Assembly (NCBI RefSeq): GCF_900215535.1
Contig: NZ_OCND01000004.1
Span: 1 to 64,000 of the forward strand
Length of the DNA stretch: 64,000 bases
DNA from: Pseudoxanthomonas wuyuanensis
GTDB taxonomy: Bacteria; Pseudomonadota; Gammaproteobacteria; Xanthomonadales; Xanthomonadaceae
Direction of reading: 5' to 3'
Under the pieces are notes generated by a model. That model worked only from the letters and a program-made list of their open reading frames with translations, had not been told where the DNA came from and did no database searches. Positions within the stretch are counted from its first letter, which is position 1. Every line of letters starts with the position of its first letter. Below are positions 9,901 to 18,537 of the stretch, piece after piece. Position numbers and translations under genes: made by a program.

Positions 9901-10524
9901 CCGTACCGCGACGACCTGCGCAGCCTGGTCGGCAGCGATCTGGGCGAGCTGGACAGGATCTGGGCCGCGCAACCGGCCGGCGAAAAGAAGGGCTGGCGCC
10001 CGGAAGTCACCACGCTGCTGGCCGGCCAGGTCATCGGCGTGCGCCGCAAGGGCGACAGCCAGATGTTCGTGCAACTGGAGGACGGCCGCGGCCGCATCGA
10101 GTGCAGCGTGTTCTCCGATGCGCTGGCCGAGTTCGGCGCGCTGCTGACCCGCGACCGCATCCTGATCGTCAAGGGCGGCCTGCGCGAGGACGAATTCAAC
10201 GGCGGCTTCAGCCTGCGCATCCGCCAGTGCTGGGACTATGCCGCGCTGTGCGCGCAGCACGCGCAGCGGTTGTCGCTGCGGCTGGATCTGCGCGAGCCCG
10301 GACTGTGGCAGCGCGTGGACAGCCTGCTGGCCAGCCACCGCCCTGGCGGCACGCCACTGCGGCTGGATCTGGTGCTGCCATCCGGCGGCCGCGCCACCGC
10401 CGGCATGCTGGATCTCAATGGCCCGCAGTCGGTACGCGTGGACGCCGAGCTGGTCGACGCGCTGCGCGCGCTGCCCGGCGTGAAAGCGGTCAAGCTCAAT
10501 CTGGCCAGGCCCTGGGCGCAGTAG
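6949..10524 (+). CDS. dnaE: DNA polymerase III subunit alpha
   Basis: Replicative polymerase catalytic subunit of 1191 residues, full length for the family. The PHP domain opens with VHLHLHTEFSLADS (about 5-18). The palm carries the catalytic aspartates in MPDFDIDFCMDR (about 405-415) and GPGRGSGAGS just before. FNKSHAAAYSLVAYQTAW follows in the fingers region. A helix-hairpin-helix part and an OB-fold (about 1015-1100, GQVIGVRRKG...) close the protein. ATG 6949 starts immediately before the PHP domain; its ribosome-binding site is weak. Confidence 0.98.
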   Translation: MSPRFVHLHLHTEFSLADSIIRVPEKPDQADPKKAKQPNLLSRAVELRQPALAVTDRNNLFALVKFYKAAETVGVKPIAGADVSVAEGGDAPWPLTLLCRDNTGYLSLSRLLTRAWMEGHRTDGVAIDPEWLRADHEGLFAIVGRNSYAGRLALGGRHELAEQHLADWQRIFGENLHLELTRTQRDGEEAFNAFALHASASRGLPVIASNDVRFLDPSGFDAHEARVCISSGRVLDDPKRPRDYSAEQYMKSAEQMAELFADVPDAIDNTLALAQRCNIELKLGEYALPAYPVPSNETLDSWIRSQSHAGLEARLDKNPLAPGHTREDYQKRLDFELDTICKMGFPGYFLIVADFIQWGKNHGIPIGPGRGSGAGSLVAWALQITDLDPLPYGLLFERFLNPERVSMPDFDIDFCMDRRDEVIEYVAAKYGRDRVSQIITYGTMAAKAVVRDTGRVLGYPYGLVDGVAKLIPNILGVSLKDAMGEGNSEAASQELIERYNSEDDVRDLIDLARQLEDLTRNAGKHAGGVVIAPSPLSDFCPLYAEHDEGGRGKSPVTQFDKDDVEAVGLVKFDFLGLRTLTIIDWAVKAINQRHARAGLPPVDIAAIPLDDASVYRDVFANGNTGSVFQFESSGMRRALKEAKPDRFEDLIALNALYRPGPMDMIPSFVERKHGREEFEYPDPRTRTMLEETYGIMVYQEQVMQMAQIVGGYSLGGADLLRRAMGKKVPAEMAKHREIFREGAAKGGVDQRKADEIFDLMEKFAGYGFNKSHAAAYSLVAYQTAWLKKHYPAEFMAATLSSDMDKTDKVVGFLDEARGLGLDVLPPDVNHSDFMFVATDARTVRYGLGAVKGVGQGVCEAIVEARRSGGAGPGQAAFADLLDFCKRVDSSKLNKRALEALINAGALDALGRNRASLALQLPEVLKAIDQLSRNRNAGIVDMFGSSGGNDDIHVELQETDEWPLSQKLHGERETLGHYLSGHPMDPYRDDLRSLVGSDLGELDRIWAAQPAGEKKGWRPEVTTLLAGQVIGVRRKGDSQMFVQLEDGRGRIECSVFSDALAEFGALLTRDRILIVKGGLREDEFNGGFSLRIRQCWDYAALCAQHAQRLSLRLDLREPGLWQRVDSLLASHRPGGTPLRLDLVLPSGGRATAGMLDLNGPQSVRVDAELVDALRALPGVKAVKLNLARPWAQ

Positions 10525-10531
10525 CTTTCCG

Positions 10532-10712
10532 GAGGCCAGGGCCTCAGATCGGGGGCCAGCGGCCGTTGATACTGAAGGTTAGCGCCGCTGAGCAGGAAAG
10601 CGCCAGGCTTTTCCCTTCTCCGTTTGGGGTGAAGGCATGCGCGCTGCGCAGGGCCAGGGCCTTCGCATCCAGGCGTTCTCAGCCTTAGCTTCTGACCCCT
10701 GGCCTCTGGCCC
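10532..10712. repeat. GGCCAGGGGCCAG-type inverted repeat between dnaE and accA
   Basis: Left arm at 10532-10559 (GAGGCCAGGGCC... GGGGGCCAG) and right arm at 10692-10712 (CTGACCCCTGGCCTCTGGCCC) are imperfect inverted copies about 130 bases apart. It is built like the GGGAATCGGGAAT elements elsewhere in the window, from iterated G-tract units in one arm and C-tract units in the other. The rest of the 270-base gap shows no gene. Confidence 0.5.
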
Positions 10713-10794
10713 TGCCGTCCATACCCCACAACACCGCTCGGTATGGTGGCACCGGGTGGGCTAAACTTCCCGCTTTCCGGCCAACGGCCCGCTG

Positions 10795-11754
10795 ATGAAT
10801 CCGAACTACCTCGATTTCGAACAACCCATCGCCGATCTGGAAGCCAAGATCCAGGAACTGCGCAATGCCAGCACCGGCCCGGCGGTCAATGTCGATGCCG
10901 AAGTGCATGCGCTGCAGGACAAGCTGCGGGTGCGCACCGCGCAGATCTTCCGCGATCTGAGCCCTTGGCAGGTTTCCCAGCTCGCCCGGCACCCGGCGCG
11001 GCCGTACACGCTGGACTATATCCGCGTGTTCTGCGACGAATTCCAGGAACTGGCCGGCGACCGCGCGTTCTCCGACGACAAGGCCATCGTCGGCGGCCTG
11101 GGCCGCATCGACGGCCGCAGCGTGATGATCATCGGCCACCAGAAGGGCCGCGACACCAAGAGCAAGATCGCCCGCAACTTCGGCATGCCGCGCCCTGAGG
11201 GTTACCGCAAGGCGCTGCGGCTGATGAAGATGGCCGAGCGCTTCAAGCTGCCGCTGCTGACCTTCATCGACACGCCGGGCGCCTATCCCGGCGTTGGCGC
11301 AGAAGAACGCGGCCAGTCCGAAGCCATCGCCCGCAACCTGCTGGAAATGGCCGAACTGAAGATCCCGGTGATCTGCACCGTGATCGGCGAAGGCGGTTCC
11401 GGCGGCGCGCTGGCCATTGGCGTCGGCGACCGCACCCTGATGCTGGAATACGGCACGTACTCGGTGATTTCGCCCGAGGGCTGCGCTTCGATCCTGTGGA
11501 AGTCGGCCGACAAGGCCAAGGACGCGGCCGAGCAGCTGGGCCTGACCGCCAAGCGCCTGCATGGGCTGGGCCTGGTCGACAAGGTGGTGCGCGAACCGAT
11601 CGGCGGCGCCCATCGCAATCCGAGGCAGATGGCCACCCGCCTGAAGGCGGTGCTGCTCAACGAACTGGATGCGCTGGAACAGCAGCCGATCGAACAGTTG
11701 CTGCAGAAACGCTACCAGCGCCTGCGCGGTTACGGGGCGTACGAGGCGGCCTGA
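10795..11754 (+). CDS. accA: Acetyl-CoA carboxylase carboxyltransferase subunit alpha
   Basis: Alpha half of the carboxyltransferase that makes malonyl-CoA for fatty acid synthesis; partner AccD is not in the window. The protein has 319 residues, as in E. coli. It begins [41 protein letters not shown] (quoted in parts: IDTPGAYPG and [11 protein letters not shown]) and the oxyanion-hole [15 protein letters not shown] are intact. It lies downstream of dnaE, as in E. coli. Confidence 0.98.
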   Translation: MNPNYLDFEQPIADLEAKIQELRNASTGPAVNVDAEVHALQDKLRVRTAQIFRDLSPWQVSQLARHPARPYTLDYIRVFCDEFQELAGDRAFSDDKAIVGGLGRIDGRSVMIIGHQKGRDTKSKIARNFGMPRPEGYRKALRLMKMAERFKLPLLTFIDTPGAYPGVGAEERGQSEAIARNLLEMAELKIPVICTVIGEGGSGGALAIGVGDRTLMLEYGTYSVISPEGCASILWKSADKAKDAAEQLGLTAKRLHGLGLVDKVVREPIGGAHRNPRQMATRLKAVLLNELDALEQQPIEQLLQKRYQRLRGYGAYEAA

Positions 11755-11860
11755 GGCAACAGGATCGCGGGGCGAAGCCGGATGGCTTGGCCCGCATGGA
11801 AATGCGCAACGGACTGCGTGAGGGGCAGCGGCTGCGCGTGCGGCCATCCATCAGCGCGCG

Positions 11861-12412
11861 CTATTGCAAGCGCGCTATCACCTTGCCGGTAATATCCTCG
11901 CGCCGGGTCGGATCGAGCAGCCGGCTGTCTTCGCTATTGTCGCGATTGTCCCCCAGCAGGAAATAGTGATCGGCGGGAATCCTGACCGCGTCCATCGCCT
12001 GCGAATAGGCCGTGCGAACATTCTCCGCGGCCACATAGGGTTCCTCCAGCGGATGGCCGTCGATATGCACGGTACCGTCGACGATGGCGATGGTTTCGCC
12101 GGGCAGGCCGATGATCCGCTGCAACCAGAGCTGGCCTTCGTACTTGGGCACCAGCAGCGTCACAACGTCGCCGCGCTGCGGCTGCCGCTTGACGTAATAC
12201 CCTGCGCGCGTCACCAGGACCTGTCCCGGGCTGGCGCCCGGCGACATGTTGGAGGCAGGCACACGGTACAGGCCCAGCCCGACGATGCGCTGACGCGGAT
12301 CGACCGAACGGGCGCCGAAGGGATTGACGATGTAGATCGCCACCATCGTCACCGGTATGACGATCAGCATCGCCACCAGAAATCTGACTATCCATCGCCT
12401 CATCCCGCCCAT
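11861..12412 (-). CDS. Signal peptidase I-like protein lacking catalytic Ser and Lys
   Basis: S26 signal-peptidase fold, 183 residues, with one N-terminal membrane anchor (about 5-30) and a periplasmic domain. Box E is perfect (LLGDNRDNSEDSR, about 152-164) and box D is recognisable (RIIGLPGE). But the residue before the Met of box B, normally the nucleophile in GSM.PT, is Asn (VPASNMSPG). The general-base Lys of box D (YIKR..GLPGD in E. coli) is Gln (WLQRIIGLPGE). Both changes are clear in the DNA. Either this is an inactive homologue, as known for SpsA of Staphylococcus aureus, or the chemistry differs. Start at ATG 12412; a second ATG three codons later is possible. Confidence 0.85.
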   Translation of the reverse strand: MGGMRRWIVRFLVAMLIVIPVTMVAIYIVNPFGARSVDPRQRIVGLGLYRVPASNMSPGASPGQVLVTRAGYYVKRQPQRGDVVTLLVPKYEGQLWLQRIIGLPGETIAIVDGTVHIDGHPLEEPYVAAENVRTAYSQAMDAVRIPADHYFLLGDNRDNSEDSRLLDPTRREDITGKVIARLQ

Positions 12413-12524
12413 GCGCCCCTTGCCCGCGGTTGTCTAACGACGCGCAAGCATGCACGAACCGAGCCGGTCATGCGACCATGTCGCTGCAGCCAGCATCCGC
12501 CCACGAAGAGATAATCGCCGCTCC

Positions 12525-13271
12525 ATGAGTCCCATCGTCCTGCTTTCCATCGTCCTGCAAATCGCCTGCTGCGTGCATGTGGTCCGCACGGGCCGGCCGC
12601 TGTACTGGGTGTTCATCCTGCTGCTGTTTTCGTATATCGCGGTGCTGATCTATTTCATTGCCGAGATCCTGCCGGAACTGCGCCACAACCCGGATGCGCG
12701 CAAGGCGGTGCGCAGGTTCAAGGACCGTATCGATCCCGAACGCGAAAAGCGCGACGCCAGCCGGCTCCTCAATCTTTCCGACACGCCGGAGAACCGGCGG
12801 CGGCTGGCCGCCGAAAGCCTGCGCAGCGGCGACCATGCGCAGGCGGCCGAGCTGTACGGCCAGGCGCTGAAGGGCCTGTACGCCACCGACCCCGATCTGA
12901 TGCTGGGACTGGCCAAGGCGCAGTTCGGCCTGGGCCAGCCGCGGCAGGCGCGCGAGACGCTGGACGCGCTGATCGCCGCCAATCCCGACTTCCGCTCCAG
13001 CGATGGCCACCTGCTGTACGCGCGCGCGGTGGAAGGCGTCGGCGACATCCCGGCGGCGCTGCACGAGTACGAAACCGTGGCCCAGGGCTATCCGGGCGAG
13101 GAGGCCCGCGCCCGCTACGCGCTGTTGCTCAAACGCAGTGGAGACGAGTCTCGCGCCGCCGCCATCTTCCGCGAAATCCTGACCCGCTCCGACGCGGCGC
13201 CCAAGTACTACCGGCGCGATCAGCGCCAGTGGATCGAACTGGCGCGCCGGGAATTGGCCTCGCTGGGCTGA
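12525..13271 (+). CDS. TPR-containing membrane protein
   Basis: A 248-residue protein. Two hydrophobic segments at the N-terminus (about 3-18 and 24-46, the latter LYWVFILLLFSYIAVLIYFI) resemble the phospholipase D nuclease N-terminal membrane module. A charged linker follows, then about four TPR-like helix pairs (about 85-240, for example AAELYGQALKG and AALHEYETVAQGYPG). It is probably an inner-membrane scaffold with a cytoplasmic TPR domain. The partner is unknown. ATG 12525 is chosen because it directly precedes the first hydrophobic segment. It is divergent from the signal-peptidase-like gene. Confidence 0.8.
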   Translation: MSPIVLLSIVLQIACCVHVVRTGRPLYWVFILLLFSYIAVLIYFIAEILPELRHNPDARKAVRRFKDRIDPEREKRDASRLLNLSDTPENRRRLAAESLRSGDHAQAAELYGQALKGLYATDPDLMLGLAKAQFGLGQPRQARETLDALIAANPDFRSSDGHLLYARAVEGVGDIPAALHEYETVAQGYPGEEARARYALLLKRSGDESRAAAIFREILTRSDAAPKYYRRDQRQWIELARRELASLG

Positions 13272-13427
13272 AACCTACGCGCAACGGCGCAGCTTTCCGT
13301 GCCGAAGTTGATCGTGGTCAATGCCGCAGCGCAAGGTCCGCGGCAGGCTGATGCCATCGAATGATGCGTTCCGGCGCAGCGGCGGCGATATCCGCCTTCG
13401 CAGGCACCGGATCTTGAGGAGATGGCC

Positions 13428-13616
13428 ATGAATCTGTTGTCGCCGCCGTGGTGGGTATTGCCGCTGATCCTGTTTGCGGTGCCGGTGGGGATATCGCTGG
13501 TCTACAACCGCTTCTATCGCCACAGGAACGGCACCAGCCAGCATCTGGTATTGGGCCTTCTGGTCAGCGTCTGCTGGCTGGCCGCAATGATCCTCATCCT
13601 GCAGCGCGTCCAGTAG
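13428..13616 (+). CDS. Small membrane protein, 62 residues
   Basis: Two hydrophobic helices (about 8-24 and 43-59) separated by a basic loop (YNRFYRHRNG). No family recognised. The start at 13428 is preferred over the in-frame ATG at 13422 because AGGAG at 13416-13421 is correctly spaced only for the second. Likely an inner-membrane protein with a hairpin topology. Confidence 0.6.
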   Translation: MNLLSPPWWVLPLILFAVPVGISLVYNRFYRHRNGTSQHLVLGLLVSVCWLAAMILILQRVQ

Positions 13617-13666
13617 ATCGCCCGCGTCGCCGCACGGGTGCCGCTACCCGGATCGCGCGGCAGGCC

Positions 13667-13809
13667 CTGGCAGCCTGTCGGTTTTTGGGGGTCGAGGCGA
13701 AGTCGGTTGCGCGAGGACAGCGAGTGGACTGCCCTGGTCAAGAATCGACGGAGAACAGGACGCGCAAGCGGAGTTGCAGGCCAGCCAGCCAAGTCCGGCA
13801 GGCTGCTAG
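13667..13809. repeat. MITE-like element with 15-bp terminal inverted repeats
   Basis: 143 bases bounded by CTGGCAGCCTGTCGG (13667-13681) and CCGGCAGGCTGCTAG (13795-13809). These are inverted copies matching at 13 of 15 positions. No coding capacity. It ends nine bases before the tilS start codon, so it must carry or displace the tilS upstream region. Confidence 0.5.
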
Positions 13810-13818
13810 CATGAACGG

Positions 13819-15126
13819 ATGAGCGCGCCCGATCCGACCACCGCCCTGCGCCTGGCATTGCACCGCGAACAGCCGGCGCCGCTGCTGGTCGCCTTCAGCG
13901 GCGGCCTGGATTCGTGCACGCTGCTGCATGCGCTGGCGCAGGACGCGCACCAGCGCCGGCATGGCTTGCGCGCGATTCATGTGCACCATGGACTGCACCC
14001 GGCTGCGGACGAATGGACCGACCGTTGCCAGGCCTTCTGCCAGGCGTGGGATGTCCCACTGGCCATCGTCCGCGTCCATGTCCAGCGCGAAGGCGAAGGG
14101 CTCGAAGCGGCCGCACGCCGGGCCCGTTACCTGGCCTTCGCCCAGGCCCTGGACGAGCGTGAAGTGCTGGTCACCGCGCACCACCTGGACGATCAGGCCG
14201 AGACCTTCCTGCTGCGCGCGCTGCGCGCCTCGGGGCCCGAAGGCCTGGCCGCCATCCGGCCGTGGCGGCGCTTTGCCCACGGCTGGCACTGGCGGCCGCT
14301 GCTGGAGGTATCGCGGCGGACCCTGGCGGCCTACGCGCAGCAGCAGGCGCTGTCGTGGATCGACGACCCCAGCAACGAGGACATCCGCCACGACCGCAAT
14401 TTCCTCCGCCACCGCGTCCTGCCGCTGCTGCGGCAACGCTGGCCGCAGGCCGACGCCGCGTTCGCGCGCTGCGCCAGCCTGATGGCCGAAACCGTCGAAC
14501 TGCTGGAGGATGCGGATGCGCAGGCGCTGGCAACGGTGCGCACCGCCGATCCGCAGGCGCTGTCGGTAGCGGGGCTGGGCGGATTGAGCCGCGTCTGTCG
14601 CGCGCGGGTGCTGCGCCGCTGGGTCGGCGAACTGGCGCTGCCTCCCCTGCCGGGCGAAGGCGTCGCGCGAATCGAATCGGACCTGCTGGCCGCAGCTGCC
14701 GACAGCGCGGCCGGGTTCGCCTGGAGCGGCGCCGTCGTGCAGCGCTGGCGCGGCCTTCTGCATGCCGGCCGGCAACAGGCCGCGCTGCCCTCGGACTGGC
14801 GGACGGATTGGCGCGGCGATGCGCCATTGCCGTTGCCCGGCGGCGGCGCGCTGGAACTGGAAGGAGGCGCCGCCTTCGCGGCGCCGGTGCGGGTCTCGGC
14901 CCGGCACGGCGGCGAGCGCATCATGCTGCCCGGCCGCAATCATTCGCATGCGCTGAAGAACGTGCTGCAGGAATTGGGCGTACCGCCGTGGGAACGGCGC
15001 CAGCTGCCGCTGCTGTGGGATTCCCAGGGCCGCCTGCTGGCGGCCGGCGACCTGGCCTATTCGGCCGATTTCGACGCCTGGCTGCGCCAGTCCGGCGCGA
15101 TGCTGCGCTGGCGGCGCGATGGGTGA
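13819..15126 (+). CDS. tilS: tRNA(Ile)-lysidine synthase TilS
   Basis: Converts C34 of the CAU-anticodon isoleucine tRNA to lysidine, using ATP and lysine. The protein has 435 residues. The PP-loop is SGGLDS at 27-32, and HVHHGLHP and [14 protein letters not shown] follow in the N-terminal catalytic domain. The substrate-binding and C-terminal domains end with RWRRDG. The start is the ATG nine bases after a MITE-like repeat; no clear ribosome-binding site is visible. It is followed by xseB and ispA on the same strand. Confidence 0.96.
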   Translation: MSAPDPTTALRLALHREQPAPLLVAFSGGLDSCTLLHALAQDAHQRRHGLRAIHVHHGLHPAADEWTDRCQAFCQAWDVPLAIVRVHVQREGEGLEAAARRARYLAFAQALDEREVLVTAHHLDDQAETFLLRALRASGPEGLAAIRPWRRFAHGWHWRPLLEVSRRTLAAYAQQQALSWIDDPSNEDIRHDRNFLRHRVLPLLRQRWPQADAAFARCASLMAETVELLEDADAQALATVRTADPQALSVAGLGGLSRVCRARVLRRWVGELALPPLPGEGVARIESDLLAAAADSAAGFAWSGAVVQRWRGLLHAGRQQAALPSDWRTDWRGDAPLPLPGGGALELEGGAAFAAPVRVSARHGGERIMLPGRNHSHALKNVLQELGVPPWERRQLPLLWDSQGRLLAAGDLAYSADFDAWLRQSGAMLRWRRDG

Positions 15127-15185
15127 TGCGGGCGTTGCGAAGCCGGCGCGTTGACCTTCTCCGGCCGGGTCCGCACACTTCGCAT

Positions 15186-15446
15186 ATGGCCAAGAAAAAC
15201 GCACCCGACACCTCGACCGTCGCCCATTTCGAACAGTCGCTGGACGAACTGGAAAAACTGGTCGAGAAGATGGAACACGGCGACATGAGCCTGGAAGCGT
15301 CGCTGGCCGCCTACGAACGCGGCGTTGGCCTGTACCGCCAGTGCCAGAGCGCGCTGGAGCAGGCCGAGCTGCGGGTCAAGCTGCTGAGCGATCCCGAACA
15401 TCCCGAGAACGCCGAACCGTTCGCACCGTTGCCCGATGGCAACTGA
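15186..15446 (+). CDS. xseB: Exodeoxyribonuclease VII small subunit
   Basis: Small subunit of the single-strand-specific nuclease XseAB; the large subunit is not in this window. It is an 86-residue helical protein with the family signature [19 protein letters not shown], then [12 protein letters not shown] and a C-terminal helix [11 protein letters not shown]. The ispA start lies 11 bases before its stop, so the two are co-translated, a pairing conserved in many Proteobacteria. Confidence 0.96.
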   Translation: MAKKNAPDTSTVAHFEQSLDELEKLVEKMEHGDMSLEASLAAYERGVGLYRQCQSALEQAELRVKLLSDPEHPENAEPFAPLPDGN

Positions 15447-16326
15447 CGACGGTTTCGCCGCCCGTTCCAGCGCCTGGACCGCGCGGGTGGAAGCCGCGCT
15501 GCAGCGTGCGCTGCCGGCAGCGCAGTCCGAACCGCAGCGGTTGCATGCGGCCATGCGCCACGCGGTGCTGGCCGGCGGCAAGCGCATGCGTCCGTTGCTG
15601 GTGTACGCGACCGGCGCGTTGTTCGACGCCGATGACGCGCTTCTGGATGCGCCGGCGGCCGCGGTCGAGTTGATCCATGCCTACTCGCTGGTGCATGACG
15701 ATCTGCCGGCGATGGACGATGACGATCTACGCCGCGGCCAGCCCACCGTGCATATCGCTTTCGATGAAGCCACCGCCATCCTGGCCGGCGACGCGCTGCA
15801 GACGCGCGCCTTCGAAGTGCTGGCGCAGGCCGGCGCCCCGGCGGCGTTGCGGGTGGAGTGGCTGGCGGCGCTGGCCGCGGCCTCCGGCGCGTCCGGCATG
15901 TGCGGTGGACAGGCGCTGGATATCGACGCCACCGGCGCATCGCAGGCACTGGAAGCGTTGCAACGCATGCATGCGCTGAAGACCGGCGCGCTGATCCGCG
16001 CGGCGGTGCGCATGGGCGCCATGGCCGGCAATGCGGATACCGATACGCTGTCGCGGCTGGACGGATTCGCCAGCGCGCTGGGCCTGGCCTTCCAGGTCCG
16101 CGACGACATCCTCGATGTCGAAGCCAGCTCCGAGCAATTGGGCAAGACCGCCGGCAAGGACGCGGCGCAAGCAAAATCCACCTACCCGGCGCTGCTGGGC
16201 ATGGCCGGCGCCAAGGCCAAGCTGGATGAGCTGGCCCGGGCCATGCAGGCGGCGCTGGTCCCGTTCGGCCCGCGCGCCGACGCGCTGAAAGCGCTGGGCG
16301 AGCTGGCGATCAACCGCTCCCATTGA
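15436..16326 (+). CDS. ispA: Farnesyl diphosphate synthase (polyprenyl synthetase)
   Basis: Condenses isopentenyl diphosphate with allylic diphosphates to farnesyl diphosphate for undecaprenyl and quinone side chains. The protein has 296 residues. First aspartate-rich motif [15 protein letters not shown] (about 86-100), GGKRMRP near 50, second motif [11 protein letters not shown] (about 218-228). The four-residue spacing in the first motif is the bacterial FPP-synthase type. Start overlaps the xseB 3' end. Confidence 0.96.
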   Translation: MATDDGFAARSSAWTARVEAALQRALPAAQSEPQRLHAAMRHAVLAGGKRMRPLLVYATGALFDADDALLDAPAAAVELIHAYSLVHDDLPAMDDDDLRRGQPTVHIAFDEATAILAGDALQTRAFEVLAQAGAPAALRVEWLAALAAASGASGMCGGQALDIDATGASQALEALQRMHALKTGALIRAAVRMGAMAGNADTDTLSRLDGFASALGLAFQVRDDILDVEASSEQLGKTAGKDAAQAKSTYPALLGMAGAKAKLDELARAMQAALVPFGPRADALKALGELAINRSH

Positions 16327-16341
16327 GAATCCCCTTGCCTG

Positions 16342-16413
16342 TTGTAGGAGCGACGTCAGTCGCGATGGGGCTTTACCGGTAGAGCCCCATCGCGACTGAC
16401 GTCGCTCCTACAA
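16342..16413. repeat. 72-bp near-perfect palindrome of the GTAGGAGCG type
   Basis: Two 31-base arms (16342-16372 and 16383-16413) are exact inverted copies, beginning TTGTAGGAGCGACGTCAGTC. The 10-base centre itself contains the palindrome TACCGGTA, leaving one mismatched pair. The motif resembles the GTAG-start REP palindromes of Stenotrophomonas and related genera that are moved by RAYT transposases. It lies between the convergent ispA and DUF4870 genes, where it can also act as a bidirectional transcript end. Confidence 0.85.
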
Positions 16414-16465
16414 GGAAAAGGCTGTCCAAGTTTCCACAGCGGTATCCACTGACGGATGAAACGAA

Positions 16466-16491
16466 GAAGGCCCGGACTGGGCCGGGCCTTC
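16466..16491 (-). terminator. Hairpin terminator of the DUF4870 gene
   Basis: Stem GAAGGCCCGG / CCGGGCCTTC with a 6-base loop, 22 bases after the stop codon of the minus-strand gene. The following bases on the minus strand (TTCGTTT) are only moderately T-rich. Confidence 0.65.
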
Positions 16492-16512
16492 GATGACGCA
16501 TGGGACGAGCGG

Positions 16513-16926
16513 TTACTTGATCAGGCGCAGCGTCAGCGGATAGCGGTAGGCCTCGCCGTTGCTCGCCTTGATGGTGGCGATGATCGTCAGCACCAGCCAG
16601 GCGATGCCGACCACGCCGGCCAGCAGGAAGAACAGGAAACCGATCAGCACGATCATCAGGATGGTGCCGACGATGCAGAGAGCCACGATGGCGATCAGCA
16701 CCGTGATGTTGAAGTTCAACGCTTCCTTGCCCTGATCGTTGACGAAGGGCAGCGTGTCCTTCTTGATGAGCCAGATGATCAAAGGCCCCACCACGCCGCC
16801 CAGTCCGCCAGTGAACAATGCCGCCAGCGCGGACAGATGCGCGAACATCGCCCATTGCTTCTCTTCGGCGGTCGGCTCGCCGGATGGCGGCGGCGGCGTG
16901 GCGGTCAGATTCTCGAATTCGCTCAT
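16513..16926 (-). CDS. DUF4870 (Tic20-like) membrane protein
   Basis: A 137-residue protein of the DUF4870 family. A short Pro-rich cytoplasmic head (TATPPPPSGEPTAEEKQWA) is followed by about four membrane helices (about 27-48, 72-92, 95-118). The family signatures AMFAHLSALAALF and LIIWLIKKD..FV..QGKEALNFN (about 50-75) are clear. Function is not established. The start at 16926 is chosen for AAGGGG nine bases upstream; the open frame continues 15 codons further without support. Confidence 0.85.
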   Translation of the reverse strand: MSEFENLTATPPPPSGEPTAEEKQWAMFAHLSALAALFTGGLGGVVGPLIIWLIKKDTLPFVNDQGKEALNFNITVLIAIVALCIVGTILMIVLIGFLFFLLAGVVGIAWLVLTIIATIKASNGEAYRYPLTLRLIK

Positions 16927-17091
16927 CGGTAGTCCCCTTGCAGTGATTGACAATGCCTGGTCCCGGCCCATTACCGGGAGGCGACGCCTAGGATAACGTC
17001 AATCGGTCCCGGCAACGGTCATCCCGCCGCGCCCCGCTGGTCCAACTGCCCTGCCGATGACGAGCGCGCCTACGCGGCAAACGACAAGCCT

Positions 17092-18450
17092 CTACTCCTC
17101 GCCCGCCACGATCATCTTCCCGACAAGAATCGAACCGACGCCGATATGCGAACGGGTATCCACGTCGTTGCCGACCGCTTCGATGCGCTGGAACACCTCC
17201 TTGAGGTTGCCGGCGATGGTGATGCCATCCACCGGCCAGGCGATGCTGCCGTTCTCGACCCAGAAGCCCGCCGCTCCGCGCGAATAGTCGCCGGTAACCG
17301 CATTGACGCCCTGCCCCATCAGTTCGGTGACCAGCAGACCGCGCGACATGCCGCCCAGCAGTTCCGCAAAGCCGCCGGCATTGGCCCTGACCATCAGGTT
17401 GTGCACGCCGCCGGCATTGGCGGTGGTCTGCAGGCCCAGCTTGCGCGCCGAATAGCTGCCCAGCAGGTAGCGCTGCAATACGCCGTCGCTGACCAGCGGC
17501 GCCGTGCGCGTGGCCACGCCCTCGGCATCGAAAGCGGCCGAGCGCAGGCCCCTGCGCAGCAGCGGCAGTTCGTCGATAGCGAACCAGTCCGGGAACAGCT
17601 GCTGGCCGGCCTGATCCAGCAGGAAGCTGGCGCGCCGGTACAGCGCGCCGCCCGACACGGCGCCGAGCAGGTGGCCAATCAGCGAGCGCGCCACTTCGGC
17701 GGCGAACAGCACCGGATATTCGCCGGTGGCGGCCGAACGCGGCTGCAGGCGCGCCAGCGTGCGCTCGGCGGCGCGGCGGCCGATCGATTCGGGCGATTCC
17801 AGATCCGCGTAGGCCAGGCCGGTGCTGTACCAGCCGTCGCGCTGCATGCCCTCGCCTTGTCCTGCGATCAACGCACAGCCGATCGAATGCTGGGTGCCGC
17901 GTTCGCGGCCGATAAAGCCATGCGAGTTGGCGTACACCGACAGGCTTTCGCTGCTGCCCACCGAAGCGCCGTCGGAATTGGCCACGCGCGGATCGGCGCG
18001 GCCGGCGGCTTCGCAGGCCAACGCCAGGTCGACTGCCCGGTCGGCGTCCAGCGCCCAGGGATGCCAGAGATCCAGTTCGGGGAACTCGCGCGCCATCAGT
18101 TCCGGTTCGGCCAGGCCGGAAGCCTCGTCGTCCTCGGTATAGCGGGCGATCGCGCAAGCCTGTTCGACAGTGGCATCCAGGCTTTCCTCGCGCAGATCGG
18201 CGGTGCTGGCGCTGCCCTTGCGCTTGCCGAAGTAGACGGTGACGCCGATGCCGCGGTCGCGGTTGGACTCCACCGTTTCCACCGCACCCATGCGCACGTT
18301 GACGTTCAGCCCGGTCTCTTCGCTGCAGCTGACTTCGGCCTGGCTGGCGCCGCATTCCCTGGCGCGTTCCAGCAGGCGCTGCGAAAGCGCGGACAGGCGT
18401 TCCAGCCGGGCCTGGCTGTCGTCGTGGGTTTGGACGGTAATGGCGTTCAA
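17092..18450 (-). CDS. pmbA: Metalloprotease PmbA (TldE)
   Basis: Partner of TldD in a heterodimeric zinc protease that degrades unfolded peptides and in E. coli matures microcin B17 and removes CcdA. With a TTG start at 18450 it has 452 residues, matching the 450 of E. coli. AAGGAT sits five bases before the TTG and no ATG fits as well; the first upstream ATG (18519) would add 23 residues unlike the family. It carries VYFGKRKGSAS, SSESLSVYAN and GYSRGAAGFWVENG-like features. As expected for PmbA it has no HExxxH. Divergent from darP; tldD lies 700 bases away. Confidence 0.93.
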   Translation of the reverse strand: MNAITVQTHDDSQARLERLSALSQRLLERARECGASQAEVSCSEETGLNVNVRMGAVETVESNRDRGIGVTVYFGKRKGSASTADLREESLDATVEQACAIARYTEDDEASGLAEPELMAREFPELDLWHPWALDADRAVDLALACEAAGRADPRVANSDGASVGSSESLSVYANSHGFIGRERGTQHSIGCALIAGQGEGMQRDGWYSTGLAYADLESPESIGRRAAERTLARLQPRSAATGEYPVLFAAEVARSLIGHLLGAVSGGALYRRASFLLDQAGQQLFPDWFAIDELPLLRRGLRSAAFDAEGVATRTAPLVSDGVLQRYLLGSYSARKLGLQTTANAGGVHNLMVRANAGGFAELLGGMSRGLLVTELMGQGVNAVTGDYSRGAAGFWVENGSIAWPVDGITIAGNLKEVFQRIEAVGNDVDTRSHIGVGSILVGKMIVAGEE

Positions 18451-18537
18451 TGCTTTATCCTTGTTGCTTGCGCGATTCCCTTCGCGATCAGCCGGCCGTC
18501 CCCTGGCCGGACTTTCCAATGAGAAGCAGATTCCAAG

